Positions 53,441 through 62,956 of a stretch of DNA of 62,956 nt are shown one piece after another. How positions within the stretch are numbered: position 1 is the first letter of the stretch; each line of letters starts with the position of its first letter. Made by a program: the position numbers and the translations under genes. The DNA comes from an uncultured Eubacterium sp. (GTDB taxonomy: Bacteria > Bacillota > Clostridia > Lachnospirales > Lachnospiraceae), in contig CAJUBQ010000019.1 of the NCBI GenBank assembly GCA_910584595.1, positions 1 through 62,956 on the forward strand. Reading direction: 5' to 3'. The notes beneath the pieces were generated by a model that had not been told where the DNA came from, made no database searches, and worked only from the letters and a program-made list of their open reading frames with translations.

Positions 53441-53753
53441 AGATGACTGATTTATCCACAGTTATCCACAATTTTTTGTGGATAACTGTGGATAACTATC
53501 ATATTTCTTGTGAATTATGTTGGATAACTATAAAAAACGACGACTTCAAAATATAAATTATTTTATTTTCCTGAAGTTATACACATATTATAAAGCAGCT
53601 TACGTGAGGTTGTTCACGTAGTTTTAAAATACGCTAAGGTTACTATCATAAGGGCTCAAAGCGCTTTTACACTTTTACACTGTCTCTATTATTACTATTA
53701 CGAAGTTATATATATTTTATTTTATAAGATTTAACCCGAAAGGAGTTATACAC
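53441..53753. other. oriC: Replication origin, downstream DnaA-box cluster
   Basis: The dnaA-dnaN gap holds TTATCCACA at 53452-53460 and 53462-53470, TGTGGATAA at 53477-53485 and 53487-53495, a weaker TTGGATAA at 53520-53527, and TTATACACA at 53577-53585 and 53746-53754. The dense box block next to AT-rich DNA suggests that unwinding starts on this side, as in Bacillus. The final box overlaps the dnaN start. Confidence 0.9.
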
Positions 53754-54866
53754 ATGAAGCTAATTTGTTCAAAAGCAAACCTGCTCTATGGCGTCAATAT
53801 TGTAATAAAAGCTGTTCCTACCAAAACGACAATGCCTGTTTTAGAATGTATTCTCATTGATGCTTCTAAGGGACAGATTAAATTAATCGCAAACGATATG
53901 GAATTGGGAATAGAAACTATAATAGATGGAACCATTGAAGAACCTGGTATCATAGCTTTAAATGCAAAGATTTTTTCTGAAATTGTACGTAAACTTCCTG
54001 ATAATGATATTTCAATTACATCCGATAATAAATTAAAGACAATGATAACATGTGAAAAGTCAAAATTTAATATCATAGGTAAATTAGGAGACGATTTTGC
54101 ATATTTACCGGATGTCGAAAAGAACAAACCAATTTCTGTTACACAATTTACGTTAAAAGAAATTATCAGACAAACAATTTTTTCTATCGCTGACAATGAT
54201 ACAAATAAATTAATGACAGGAGAATTATTTGAAATTAATGAGAACAAATTAAAAGTGGTCTCTCTTGACGGACATCGGATTTCTATTCGTAATATTGAAT
54301 TAAAAAACAATTGTGAAAATAAAAAAGTAATTGTACCAGGTAAAACTTTACAGGAAATAAGTAAAATACTTCCAGGGTCAGCTGAAAACTATGTTGATAT
54401 ATTTATTACAGATAATCACATCATTTTTGAATTTGAAAAAACAACGGTTGTATCAAGATTGTTAGATGGTGAATATTTTAAAATCGATCAAATGCTGTCT
54501 TCAGCTTATGAAACAAAAATAAAAATCAATAAACGCGAATTATTGGGATGTATTGACAGAGCGACACTTCTGGTAAAAGAAAATGATAAAAAACCTATTA
54601 TTATGGATATCAAAAATAATTATATGGAGCTAAAGATATCCTCTTATATTGGTTCAATGAATGAAGACATCGAGATCGAAAAAGAGGGAAAAGATATGAT
54701 TATCGGGTTTAACCCGAAATTCTTTATGGATGCTCTTCGAGTCATTGATGAAGAAGATGTTATGCTGTATATGGTAAATCCAAAAGCGCCTTGTTTTATC
54801 AGAGACGATAATGATGAGTATATTTATTTAATATTGCCGGTTAATTTTAATTCTGCTGACAATTAA
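53754..54866 (+). CDS. dnaN: DNA polymerase III beta sliding clamp
   Basis: The protein has 370 residues, normal for the beta clamp. MKLICSKANLLYGVNIVIKAV, TTMPVLECILIDA, KTMITCEKSKFNIIGKLGDDF, FSIADNDTNKLMTGELFEI and VVSLDGHRISIR mark the three clamp domains. The C-terminal LILPVNF strand is the partner-binding groove end. AAAGGAG lies upstream, and the start codon overlaps a DnaA box. Confidence 0.97.
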   Translation: MKLICSKANLLYGVNIVIKAVPTKTTMPVLECILIDASKGQIKLIANDMELGIETIIDGTIEEPGIIALNAKIFSEIVRKLPDNDISITSDNKLKTMITCEKSKFNIIGKLGDDFAYLPDVEKNKPISVTQFTLKEIIRQTIFSIADNDTNKLMTGELFEINENKLKVVSLDGHRISIRNIELKNNCENKKVIVPGKTLQEISKILPGSAENYVDIFITDNHIIFEFEKTTVVSRLLDGEYFKIDQMLSSAYETKIKINKRELLGCIDRATLLVKENDKKPIIMDIKNNYMELKISSYIGSMNEDIEIEKEGKDMIIGFNPKFFMDALRVIDEEDVMLYMVNPKAPCFIRDDNDEYIYLILPVNFNSADN

Positions 54867-54887
54867 TGATTGAAATGAAGGATATTT

Positions 54888-55100
54888 ATGAGTATGATTA
54901 AAATAAAAGACGAATATATCAAGTTAGGTCAGGCAATGAAACTTGCCGGAATGGTTAGTTCCGGAATTGAAGCCAAGGTTGTCATCAAAGATGGAGAAGT
55001 AACTGTTAACGGAGAAGTTGAATTTCAGCGTGGAAAGAAACTTTATAATGGAGATGTTGTTTCTTATCATGGAGAGACAATAACAATTGAACAATGCTGA
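54888..55100 (+). CDS. yaaA: S4-domain protein YaaA (RlbA)
   Basis: The protein has 70 residues, a single S4 RNA-binding domain: YIKLGQAMKLAGMVSSGIEA, then DGEVTVNGEVEFQRGKKLYNGD. It is the usual small gene between dnaN and recF in Firmicutes and may help in ribosome assembly. Its TGA overlaps the recF start. Confidence 0.95.
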   Translation: MSMIKIKDEYIKLGQAMKLAGMVSSGIEAKVVIKDGEVTVNGEVEFQRGKKLYNGDVVSYHGETITIEQC

Positions 55101-56176
55101 TGAAATCTATAGAATTGAAAAATTTTCGTAACTATGAAAATTTATCAATTGAATTCACAGAAGGAACGAACATTTTATTTGGTGACAATGCTCAGGGAAA
55201 AACAAATATTTTAGAAGCTGCCTATGTAAGTGGAACTACAAAATCGCATAAAGGCAGTAAAGACAAAGAAATGATTCAGTTTGAGAAAGATGAATCGCAT
55301 ATTCGTACGTTAGTAGAAAAAAATGAACAAGATTTTCAGATCGATATTCATTTGAAAAAAAATCGTTCGAAAGGAATTGCAGTGAACCGCATTCCAATAA
55401 AAAAAGCCAGTTCATTGTTTGGTATTTTAAATATTGTTTTTTTTTCCCCGGAAGATTTGAATATTATTAAAAATGGCCCTTCACAGAGAAGACGTTTTTT
55501 AGATCTTGAATTATGTCAGATAGATAAAATTTATTTATCTGATCTGACAAATTATAACAAAATTTTGAATCAGCGTAATAAACTGTTGAAAGAACTGGTT
55601 TTTCACCGGGAATTAATAGATACACTTTCAGTATGGGATATGCAGCTTATTGATTATGGACAACGTATTATACGGCGCAGAGATACATTTATCAAAGAAC
55701 TGGCAGAAATTGTATACAATATTCATAAAAAAATTTCTGGAAATCGAGAAGAGCTGATACTGACTTATGAACCAGATACAAATGCAGAGCAGTTGGAAGC
55801 TGAGCTTGAGGCAGTACGTGAAAAAGATATGAAATACTGCCAGACTTCAGTTGGCCCGCACCGAGATGATTTGTTATTCCAAATAGGAGATGCTGATATT
55901 CGAAAATTTGGCTCTCAAGGACAACAGAGGACATCAGCATTGTCGCTAAAAATGTCTGAAATTCAAATGGTCAAAAATCTCATTCATGATACACCGGTTT
56001 TGCTGCTGGATGATGTTCTTTCTGAGTTGGACAGCAACAGGCAAAATTATCTGCTTGCGAGTATTCATGATATTCAAACAATTATTACTTGTACCGGGCT
56101 GGATGAATTTGTCAAAAACCGATTTCGTATTGACCGCGTATTTGAGGTGAGAAACGGACAAGTGAAACTAAAGTAA
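55094..56176 (+). CDS. recF: DNA repair and replication protein RecF
   Basis: The protein has 360 residues. It is an SMC-like ATPase: IELKNFRNYENLSIEF, LFGDNAQGKTNILEAAYV (Walker A), VFFSPEDLNIIKNGPSQRRRFLD, SVGPHRDDLLF, SQGQQRTSALSLKMSE (signature) and DTPVLLLDDVLSELDSNRQ (Walker B). It helps load RecA at gaps. The ATG at 55100, overlapping the yaaA stop, is an alternative to the one at 55094. Confidence 0.97.
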   Translation: MLMKSIELKNFRNYENLSIEFTEGTNILFGDNAQGKTNILEAAYVSGTTKSHKGSKDKEMIQFEKDESHIRTLVEKNEQDFQIDIHLKKNRSKGIAVNRIPIKKASSLFGILNIVFFSPEDLNIIKNGPSQRRRFLDLELCQIDKIYLSDLTNYNKILNQRNKLLKELVFHRELIDTLSVWDMQLIDYGQRIIRRRDTFIKELAEIVYNIHKKISGNREELILTYEPDTNAEQLEAELEAVREKDMKYCQTSVGPHRDDLLFQIGDADIRKFGSQGQQRTSALSLKMSEIQMVKNLIHDTPVLLLDDVLSELDSNRQNYLLASIHDIQTIITCTGLDEFVKNRFRIDRVFEVRNGQVKLK

Positions 56177-56205
56177 CCGATGCAGGAAAATCAGGAGGAT
56201 GACAT

Positions 56206-58128
56206 ATGGCTATCGAAAATAATTATGGAGCTGATCAAATCCAAATACTGGAGGGGCTGGAAGCAGTACGCAAAAGGCCCGGAATGTATATTGGAAGTAC
56301 ATCATCAAGGGGACTTCATCATCTGGTATATGAGATCGTAGATAATTCAGTAGATGAAGCGCTTGCAGGATACTGTAAGAATATTGAGGTGAAGATCAAT
56401 CCGGATAATTCTATTACAGTGATTGATGATGGACGAGGTATCCCTACCGGAATTAATCACAAAGCCGGACTTCCTGCTGTAGAGGTTGTATTTACTGTGC
56501 TTCATGCAGGAGGAAAATTTGGTGGTGGAGGATATAAAGTATCAGGCGGATTGCATGGAGTTGGAGCTTCTGTTGTAAATGCGTTATCAAATTGGCTGGA
56601 AGTAGAGATCTGCCGGGATGGCAAAGTATATAAACAGCGTTATGAGCGTGGTGTTACGATGTATCCTCTCAAAGAATCAGGTACATGTGATTTGCAAAAA
56701 ACCGGTACAAAAGTTACATTTTCACCTGACGGTTCGATATTTGAAGAGACAGTATATGATTATGACACATTGAAACAGAGACTAAGAGAAACTGCTTTTT
56801 TAACAAAGGGTCTGCGTATTGTTTTAAAAGATAAACGGGATGATCCGGTACGGATGCATGAGTTTCATTATGCAGGAGGCATTAAGGAATTTGTCACATA
56901 TTTAAATCGAAGCCAGGAAGCATTATATCCGGAGGTTATTTATTGTGAAGGACAAAAAGATAATGTTATTGTTGAGGTTGCTCTTCAGCATAATGATTCT
57001 TATAATGATTCTACTTATAGTTTTGTAAACAATATTATCACACCTGAAGGCGGAACACACCTGGCCGGTTTTCGAAATGCGATTACAAAAACATTTAATG
57101 CTTATGCAAGGACGAATAAAATTTTAAAAGAAAATGATCCTCCATTGACGGGAGAAGATATCCGTGAAGGGATGACTGCAATTATCAGTGTTAAAATTGA
57201 AGAGCCTCAGTTTGAAGGACAGACAAAACAAAAGCTTGGTAACAGTGAGGCCAGAGGAGCGGTAGATTCGGTTGTCAGTGAACAGCTGACGTATTATTTG
57301 GAGCAGAATCCTCAAGTAGCGAAAGCGATATGTGAAAAATCTTTGTTGGCGCAAAGAGCAAGAGATGCTGCAAGAAAAGCCAGAGATTTAACACGTAGGA
57401 AAACAGCGTTGGAGAGTACTTCATTGCCGGGAAAATTAGCAGATTGTTCAGACAGAGATCCGAAAAATTGTGAAATATTTATTGTAGAAGGAGATTCTGC
57501 GGGAGGTTCTGCAAAAACAGCCCGGAACCGGGCAACACAGGCAATACTGCCTCTGCGTGGCAAAATTTTAAATGTTGAAAAAGCACGATTGGATAAAATA
57601 TATGGAAATGCTGAGATAAAAGCAATGATTACAGCTTTTGGGACGGGGATTCATGAAGATTTTGATATTAGCAGACTAAGGTATCATAAGATCATTATTA
57701 TGACAGATGCCGATGTGGATGGTGCACATATCAGTACGTTGATGCTGACATTTTTATATCGTTTTATGCCGGAGCTGATTCGTCAGGGACATATTTATTT
57801 GGCTACTCCACCGTTATTTAAGATTGAGAAGAACAAAAATGTGTGGTATGCCTATGATGAAAAAGAACTGGAAAAAATCCTTTTGGAAATTGGCCGTGAT
57901 GGCAATAATAAAATTCAACGGTATAAAGGACTTGGGGAGATGGATTCCGACCAATTGTGGGAGACAACGATGGATCCGGAAAAACGTGTTTTGAAAAGGG
58001 TTATGATAGATGATGAAAATTCTTCTGCAATTGACCTGACATTTACTACCTTAATGGGCGACAAAGTAGAGCCTAGACGGGAATTTATAGAGGAGAACGC
58101 ACCAAAGGTTCAGAATTTGGATATTTAG
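56206..58128 (+). CDS. gyrB: DNA gyrase subunit B
   Basis: The protein has 640 residues, normal for the short type. GHKL ATPase motifs are DNSVDEALAG, DDGRGIPTG and GGLHGVGASVVNALS; TOPRIM motifs are FIVEGDSAGGSAKTARN and MTDADVDGAHI. The C-terminus has QRYKGLGEMDSDQLWETTM. AGGAGG precedes the ATG. It drives ATP-dependent supercoiling with GyrA, encoded 12 bases downstream. Confidence 0.98.
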   Translation: MAIENNYGADQIQILEGLEAVRKRPGMYIGSTSSRGLHHLVYEIVDNSVDEALAGYCKNIEVKINPDNSITVIDDGRGIPTGINHKAGLPAVEVVFTVLHAGGKFGGGGYKVSGGLHGVGASVVNALSNWLEVEICRDGKVYKQRYERGVTMYPLKESGTCDLQKTGTKVTFSPDGSIFEETVYDYDTLKQRLRETAFLTKGLRIVLKDKRDDPVRMHEFHYAGGIKEFVTYLNRSQEALYPEVIYCEGQKDNVIVEVALQHNDSYNDSTYSFVNNIITPEGGTHLAGFRNAITKTFNAYARTNKILKENDPPLTGEDIREGMTAIISVKIEEPQFEGQTKQKLGNSEARGAVDSVVSEQLTYYLEQNPQVAKAICEKSLLAQRARDAARKARDLTRRKTALESTSLPGKLADCSDRDPKNCEIFIVEGDSAGGSAKTARNRATQAILPLRGKILNVEKARLDKIYGNAEIKAMITAFGTGIHEDFDISRLRYHKIIIMTDADVDGAHISTLMLTFLYRFMPELIRQGHIYLATPPLFKIEKNKNVWYAYDEKELEKILLEIGRDGNNKIQRYKGLGEMDSDQLWETTMDPEKRVLKRVMIDDENSSAIDLTFTTLMGDKVEPRREFIEENAPKVQNLDI

Positions 58129-58140
58129 GGGGTAAATTAA

Positions 58141-60744
58141 ATGGATGATAAGATTTTTGATCAAATCCATGATGTAGATCTGAAAGAAACGATGGAATCT
58201 TCGTATATTGATTATGCGATGAGTGTAATTGCTTCCAGAGCATTGCCGGATGTAAGAGATGGATTAAAACCGGTACAGCGAAGAGTACTATTTTCCATGA
58301 TTGAATTAAATAACGGGCCGGACAAACCGCATCGTAAATGTGCACGTATTGTCGGTGATACAATGGGTAAGTATCATCCGCATGGAGATAGTTCTATTTA
58401 TGGTGCATTGGTAAATATGGCACAAGAGTGGTCTACCAGATATCCGCTTGTAGATGGACATGGAAATTTTGGTTCTGTAGACGGTGATGGCGCAGCTGCG
58501 ATGAGGTATACAGAGGCAAGACTTAGTAAAATTTCTATGGAAATGCTTGCAGACATTAACAAAGATACTGTTAATTTCAGACCGAACTTTGACGAAACCG
58601 AAAAAGAGCCTGTTGTATTACCGGCACGCTTTCCAAATCTGTTAGTAAATGGTACCACAGGAATTGCAGTTGGAATGGCTACGAATATACCGCCGCATAA
58701 TTTGCGTGAAGTAATCGCAGCTGTAGTAAAAATCATTGATAATGAAGTTGAGGCTGATCGTGAAACTGACATGGAAGAACTGCTTGAAATCGTTAAAGGC
58801 CCCGATTTTCCAACAGGTGGCAGTATTTTAGGTACTGCCGGTATTAATGAGGCATACAGAACCGGAAAAGGGAAAATAAAAGTACGTGCTATTTCAAATA
58901 TTGAGCCAATGAATAATGGTAAGAACCGCATTATTGTTACGGAACTTCCGTTTATGGTGAATAAAGCAAGATTAATAGAGAAAATAGCAGATTTGGTGCG
59001 TGATAAAAAAATTGATGGCATTACAGCATTACGTGATGAATCCGATCGTCAGGGTATGCGGATTTGTATTGAACTACGTAAAGATGTGAGTCCAAATATG
59101 ATTTTAAATCAATTGTACAAACATACGCAGCTTCAAGATACATTTGGAGTAATTATGTTGGCGCTGGTCAACGATCAGCCGAAGATTTTGAATCTTCAGC
59201 AGATGCTTAATTATTATTTGCTTCATCAGAAAGAGGTAGTTACCAGAAGAACAAAATATGATCTGAATAAGGCTGAAGAGCGTTCACACATTTTAGAAGG
59301 ATTACTCGTTGCGTTAGATCATATAGATGAAGTTATATCTATCATCAGGGGAAGCAGAACGACAGCACAGGCAAAAGAAAAACTGATGGAGCGTTTTGGT
59401 CTAACGGATGTGCAGGCTCAGGCGATTGTAGATATGCGCCTGCGCGCTCTGACTGGACTGGAACGTGAAAAAATTGAAGGAGAATATCAGGAGCTTGCAG
59501 AAAAAATTGCTTATTACAAAGCAATTCTTTCTGATGAAAAAAAATTATTGGGTGTGATCCGTGAAGAAATATTACTAATTTCAGATAAGTATGGTGATGA
59601 AAGAAGAACTTCCATCAGTTATGATGAATTGGATATATCGATGGCTGATATGATTCCTGTTACGAATACAATCATTACTATGACAAAACTGGGATATATT
59701 AAACGGATGAGCATGGATAATTTTAAAAGTCAGCATCGTGGCGGACGTGGCATTAAGGGTATGGAAACAATTGAAGATGATTACATAGAAGAATTGTTAA
59801 TGACCACGTCGCATCATTATCTGATGTTTTTTACGAATACTGGCCGTGTTTACCGTATGAAGGGCTATGAGATTCCGGAAGCAGGGAGAACTTCCAGAGG
59901 AACAGCGATTATTAATATACTGCAGCTCCAGCCTGGAGAAAAAATTACAGCTTTAATACCTATTCGCAACTACAATGAAGGCGAGTATTTATTTATGGCT
60001 ACTAAAAAAGGAATTGTAAAAAAGACTCCTATTTTGGAATATGCCAATATTCGTAAAACTGGTTTGGCAGCAATTAGTCTGCGTGAAGATGATGAACTGA
60101 TAGAAGTAAAGCTGACAGATAATGATAAAGACATTATTCTTGTAACAAAATATGGACAATGTATCCGGTTTAATGAAAAAGACGTACGCGGAACAGGAAG
60201 ATCATCCATTGGCGTCATTGGTATGAATCTGGCTGAAAGCGATGAAGTTGTTGGAATGCAGCTAAATACACAAGGTGAAATGCTTTTGGCTGTATCGGAA
60301 CGAGGTATGGGTAAGTGTACACTGATGGATGAATTTACAGTGCAAAACCGTGGAGGGAAAGGAGTAAAGTGTTATAAGATTACAGAAAAAACAGGAAATA
60401 TTATTGGCGTAAAAGCAGTAAATAAAGAAAATGAAATCATGATGATTACGACTGAAGGTATTATTATACGTATGCCTGTAGCTGGTATTTCTGTTTTATC
60501 AAGAGTAACATCAGGAGTAAAGTTAATGAATTTAGAGCCTGATGTTAAAGTTGCAAGTCTGACAAAAGTGCGGGAAGCAGAAACGAAAGACGATGAGGAA
60601 GATCAAACTGATGACACGGTTACTTCTATGGAATATTCTATGGAACAAAAAAGTAACAATGCGAAAGTTCCGGAAGATTCTCATCAAATAAACGATCTGT
60701 TAGAACGTGCAAAAGAAGATAAAGACAGTGAATCATACAGTTAA
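58141..60744 (+). CDS. gyrA: DNA gyrase subunit A
   Basis: The protein has 867 residues. SYIDYAMSVIASRALPDVRDG, then AAAMRYTEARLS with the catalytic Tyr, and the C-terminal beta-pinwheel starting with QHRGGRGIKG, a GyrA box that departs slightly from QRRGGKG. The C-terminal ~60 residues are acidic and Ser-rich, a common regulatory tail. It is co-directional with gyrB. Confidence 0.98.
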   Translation: MDDKIFDQIHDVDLKETMESSYIDYAMSVIASRALPDVRDGLKPVQRRVLFSMIELNNGPDKPHRKCARIVGDTMGKYHPHGDSSIYGALVNMAQEWSTRYPLVDGHGNFGSVDGDGAAAMRYTEARLSKISMEMLADINKDTVNFRPNFDETEKEPVVLPARFPNLLVNGTTGIAVGMATNIPPHNLREVIAAVVKIIDNEVEADRETDMEELLEIVKGPDFPTGGSILGTAGINEAYRTGKGKIKVRAISNIEPMNNGKNRIIVTELPFMVNKARLIEKIADLVRDKKIDGITALRDESDRQGMRICIELRKDVSPNMILNQLYKHTQLQDTFGVIMLALVNDQPKILNLQQMLNYYLLHQKEVVTRRTKYDLNKAEERSHILEGLLVALDHIDEVISIIRGSRTTAQAKEKLMERFGLTDVQAQAIVDMRLRALTGLEREKIEGEYQELAEKIAYYKAILSDEKKLLGVIREEILLISDKYGDERRTSISYDELDISMADMIPVTNTIITMTKLGYIKRMSMDNFKSQHRGGRGIKGMETIEDDYIEELLMTTSHHYLMFFTNTGRVYRMKGYEIPEAGRTSRGTAIINILQLQPGEKITALIPIRNYNEGEYLFMATKKGIVKKTPILEYANIRKTGLAAISLREDDELIEVKLTDNDKDIILVTKYGQCIRFNEKDVRGTGRSSIGVIGMNLAESDEVVGMQLNTQGEMLLAVSERGMGKCTLMDEFTVQNRGGKGVKCYKITEKTGNIIGVKAVNKENEIMMITTEGIIIRMPVAGISVLSRVTSGVKLMNLEPDVKVASLTKVREAETKDDEEDQTDDTVTSMEYSMEQKSNNAKVPEDSHQINDLLERAKEDKDSESYS

Positions 60745-60782
60745 GATTATATGATCGATCATGATAGGATAAGGAGACAGAT

Positions 60783-61625
60783 ATGAGAACAATTCATACA
60801 GATGAAATAATTAAAAATATAAGTGAAATGTGTATTGAAGCTAACCTGTATCTGTCACAGGATGTAACAAATACAATGATACAGGCAAAAAAAAATGAAA
60901 AATCACCTCTGGGCTGTCAAATTTTAAGACAGCTAGAGGAAAATATGGAAATTGCTGCAGCAGATCAAATACCAATCTGTCAGGATACCGGTATGGCAGT
61001 AGTTTTTATAGATATAGGTCAAGAATTGCATATAGAAGGAATTGCCGTAGAAGATGCTGTAAATGAAGGAATACGCAGGGGTTACACTGAAGGGTATTTG
61101 CGGAAATCTGTAGTAATAGATCCGATTTTACGGGAAAACACAAAAGATAATACACCTGGCATTATCCATTACCGGATTGTACCAGGGGAACGTTTAACAT
61201 TAACAGTAGCGCCAAAAGGCTTTGGAAGTGAAAATATGAGCAGAATATATATGCTAAAGCCTTCAGATGGTCTGCATGGAGTCAAAGAAGCTATTATAAA
61301 TACAGTAAAAGATGCCGGGCCAAATGCATGTCCTCCAATGGTTATTGGTGTTGGAATAGGTGGAGATTTTGAAAAATGCGCACTTTTGGCAAAGCAAGCT
61401 TTGACACGGGATATCGATCAGCATTCAGAAATACCGTATGTAAAAGAACTGGAAATAGAAATGTTGGATAAAATCAATCATTTAGGAATCGGACCGGCAG
61501 GTTTGGGTGGATCGACAACTGCTTTAGGCATTAATATTAATGTTTATCCTACTCATATAGCTGGTCTTCCGATAGCAATTAATATATGCTGCCATGTTGC
61601 AAGACATGTAAAGAGAACACTGTGA
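60783..61625 (+). CDS. Fumarate hydratase class I, alpha subunit
   Basis: The protein has 280 residues. PICQDTGMAVVFIDIG, APKGFGSENMSR, NACPPMVIGVGIGG and GIGPAGLGGSTTALGINI are the family motifs, with cysteines that would bind the oxygen-sensitive 4Fe-4S cluster. It forms a two-subunit enzyme with the next gene. L-tartrate dehydratase is the main alternative and cannot be excluded from sequence reading. Confidence 0.92.
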   Translation: MRTIHTDEIIKNISEMCIEANLYLSQDVTNTMIQAKKNEKSPLGCQILRQLEENMEIAAADQIPICQDTGMAVVFIDIGQELHIEGIAVEDAVNEGIRRGYTEGYLRKSVVIDPILRENTKDNTPGIIHYRIVPGERLTLTVAPKGFGSENMSRIYMLKPSDGLHGVKEAIINTVKDAGPNACPPMVIGVGIGGDFEKCALLAKQALTRDIDQHSEIPYVKELEIEMLDKINHLGIGPAGLGGSTTALGININVYPTHIAGLPIAINICCHVARHVKRTL

Positions 61626-61701
61626 TGTTAAAAGAAATGTAAACGAATAGAGTGTAATTTTATCAAATATAAGAATAAAAGAAAATAAAGAGAGTATAAT
61701 A

Positions 61702-62250
61702 ATGGACAAATATATTTATACACCAATAACAGATGCTATTACAAAAGATTTGAAAGCAGGGGATTATATTTATTTATCAGGGACAATCTATTCAGCGCGC
61801 GATGCAGCTCATAAAAGAATGATAGAAGCATTAGATCAGGGTGAACAATTACCAATTGATTTATATCAGGCAGTAATTTATTATATGGGGCCTTCACCAG
61901 CACGTGAAGGTCAGGTAATTGGTTCAGCAGGTCCTACTACATCAGGACGGATGGATAAATATGCATCTAAACTACTGGATCTTGGATTAAAAGGTATGAT
62001 AGGAAAAGGAAAACGCTCTGAAGAAGTGAGGTCAGCTATTATTCGAAATCATGCAGTATATTTGGCAGCTATAGGAGGAGCAGGGGCATTCATATCAAAA
62101 TGTATTAAAAAATCTGAAATTGTTTGTTATGATGATTTAGGTACAGAAGCGATTCGAAAATTAGAAGTAGAAAATTTTCCTATGATTGTGGTAATAGATT
62201 CGGATGGAAATAATCTTTACGAAACAGCTGCAGAGAATTATAGAGAATAG
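61702..62250 (+). CDS. Fumarate hydratase class I, beta subunit
   Basis: The protein has 182 residues. LSGTIYSARDAAHKRMIEAL, YYMGPSPAREGQVIGSAGPTTSGRMDKY, MIGKGKRS and GGAGAFISKCIK are typical of the beta subunit, which binds substrate. It lies 76 bases after the alpha subunit. In anaerobes this pair interconverts malate and fumarate in the reductive branch of the TCA cycle. Confidence 0.93.
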   Translation: MDKYIYTPITDAITKDLKAGDYIYLSGTIYSARDAAHKRMIEALDQGEQLPIDLYQAVIYYMGPSPAREGQVIGSAGPTTSGRMDKYASKLLDLGLKGMIGKGKRSEEVRSAIIRNHAVYLAAIGGAGAFISKCIKKSEIVCYDDLGTEAIRKLEVENFPMIVVIDSDGNNLYETAAENYRE

Positions 62251-62361
62251 AACAAGTTAGGTTTCACTGTATTATTTTTATGTAGATCATGTTTTATAAG
62301 CAGTATAAACAGAGTGATAATGAAAAAAAATGAAAAAAATGAAAAAATTTGAAAAAATATA

Positions 62362-62390
62362 TTGACAAATGGATAAAATGCATGTAAAAT
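62362..62390 (+). promoter_or_regulatory. Sigma-A promoter for tRNA-Ser
   Basis: TTGACA, 17-base spacer, TAAAAT, about 50 bases upstream of the tRNA. Confidence 0.75.
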
Positions 62391-62441
62391 CATTTTTGCG
62401 TTGTGACGCGAGAGACATTGACAAGTAATAATATTATATTT

Positions 62442-62529
62442 GGAGAAGTACTCAAGTGGCCGAAGAGGTGCCCCTGCTAAGGGTATAGGTCGGGTGACCG
62501 GCGCGAGGGTTCAAATCCCTCCTTCTCCG
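62442..62529 (+). tRNA. tRNA-Ser (GCT)
   Basis: An 88-base type II cloverleaf: acceptor GGAGAAG/CTTCTCC plus G, anticodon stem CCCCT-GCTAA-GGG with GCT, a long variable arm (TATAGGTCGGGTGACCGGCG) and T-arm AGGGTTCAAATCCCT. CCA is not encoded. Confidence 0.96.
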
Positions 62530-62580
62530 TTTCGTTTTTTGTTCAATCTTTTTAACAATTAAAAAAATGAAAAAAAGGGG

Positions 62581-62609
62581 TTGACAAAAAATGAGAAAAA
62601 TGATAAGAT
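62581..62609 (+). promoter_or_regulatory. rRNA operon promoter P1
   Basis: TTGACA, 17-base spacer, TAAGAT. Confidence 0.75.
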
Positions 62610-62667
62610 ATAAAAGTTCGAGTCAACAAGTTAATTTAAAACAAAGAAATAAAAAATAAAAAAGTTG

Positions 62668-62696
62668 TTGACAAGATAAAAACAATCTGATATAAT
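62668..62696 (+). promoter_or_regulatory. rRNA operon promoter P2
   Basis: TTGACA, 17-base spacer, TATAAT, full consensus. Confidence 0.85.
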
Positions 62697-62956
62697 ATCA
62701 GAGTTGCTAAAAACAAATGAACATTGATAATTGAACAGTGAAATAACCTTGAAAGATTCAAAAAAGAATTTGAGTTAATCTTTTTAATATTATTTTTATG
62801 ATTCTTTTGTGCAAGAGAAACTTGCATAACAGGAATTGCTATAATTAAGAAGAACTTGCAAAAGAACAGTATCTTGGACAAAAATGTCATATTGCATGGC
62901 GGCTTTGAACGGATACGCCTAAAACAGTGATGAATCGGTGAAATTAGCCAAGCTTG
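62697..62956 (+). other. rRNA operon leader (16S gene not reached)
   Basis: No ORF. The sequence follows the tandem promoters and has the look of a 5' external transcribed spacer. The 16S start motif (GAGTTTGATCCTGGCTCAG) does not appear before the window ends. Confidence 0.6.

Noticed and set aside
62697..62956. Start of 16S rRNA
   Set aside because: The conserved 16S 5' end is not present; only promoter and leader are visible.

Overview
The window looks like a low-GC, spore-forming Firmicute of the class Clostridia, most likely family Lachnospiraceae. The evidence is the arrangement around the replication origin (rpmH-rnpA-yidD-yidC-jag, mnmE-mnmG-rsmG and soj-spo0J on one side; dnaA-dnaN-yaaA-recF-gyrB-gyrA on the other), sporulation-type genes (a broken spmA, ricT), a DUF3881 gene and a DUF4446 gene. 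No species can be named from this.

Positions 1 to about 15,075 appear to be one end of an integrated mobile element (ICE-like or plasmid-like). Reading leftwards from its apparent right end, the minus strand carries a 25-codon leader ORF, a DUF3970-like gene, parA, a split parB, a RepA_N-type initiator gene with internal 23-bp iterons, an XRE regulator, two overlapping sigma-like genes and, at the left edge, a very large Cna-B repeat surface protein cut by the window. Plus-strand cargo lies between: a flavodoxin, an XRE regulator with a divergent small gene, and a very AT-rich two-gene cassette (DUF4365-like nuclease domain plus DUF4062 TIR-like domain) that is the best candidate for a little-studied defence system. 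The element ends inside spmA, of which only the first ~97 codons remain.

Positions 15,500 to 22,200 hold a carbohydrate locus (AraC regulator, two GH13 oligo-1,6-glucosidase-like enzymes) and a DUF885 metallopeptidase. Positions 22,264 to 29,577 are a minus-strand run: rsmI, trmN6-like, ricT, holB, yaaR, an Orn/Lys/Arg decarboxylase and an AbiEi/AbiEii-like pair whose nucleotidyltransferase motifs look lost. Next come a possible ArgR-like gene, a D,D-carboxypeptidase, trmB, a DUF1638 gene, tRNA-Lys, a repetitive acidic membrane protein, tRNA-Arg, DUF3881, DUF4446 and spo0J-soj.

Between soj and the next gene (39,739 to 42,909) is a 3-kb AT-rich gene-free region. It carries four perfect 16-bp parS palindromes plus two families of palindromic interspersed repeats, and is evidently the chromosomal centromere. 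Beyond it are a hydrolase-like gene, an isoprenylcysteine-methyltransferase-like gene and the modification/secretion operons. The bipartite origin flanks dnaA, with DnaA boxes at 51.7-51.9 kb and 53.4-53.8 kb. The right end carries gyrB-gyrA, a two-subunit class I fumarase, tRNA-Ser and tandem promoters plus leader of an rRNA operon whose 16S gene is not reached.
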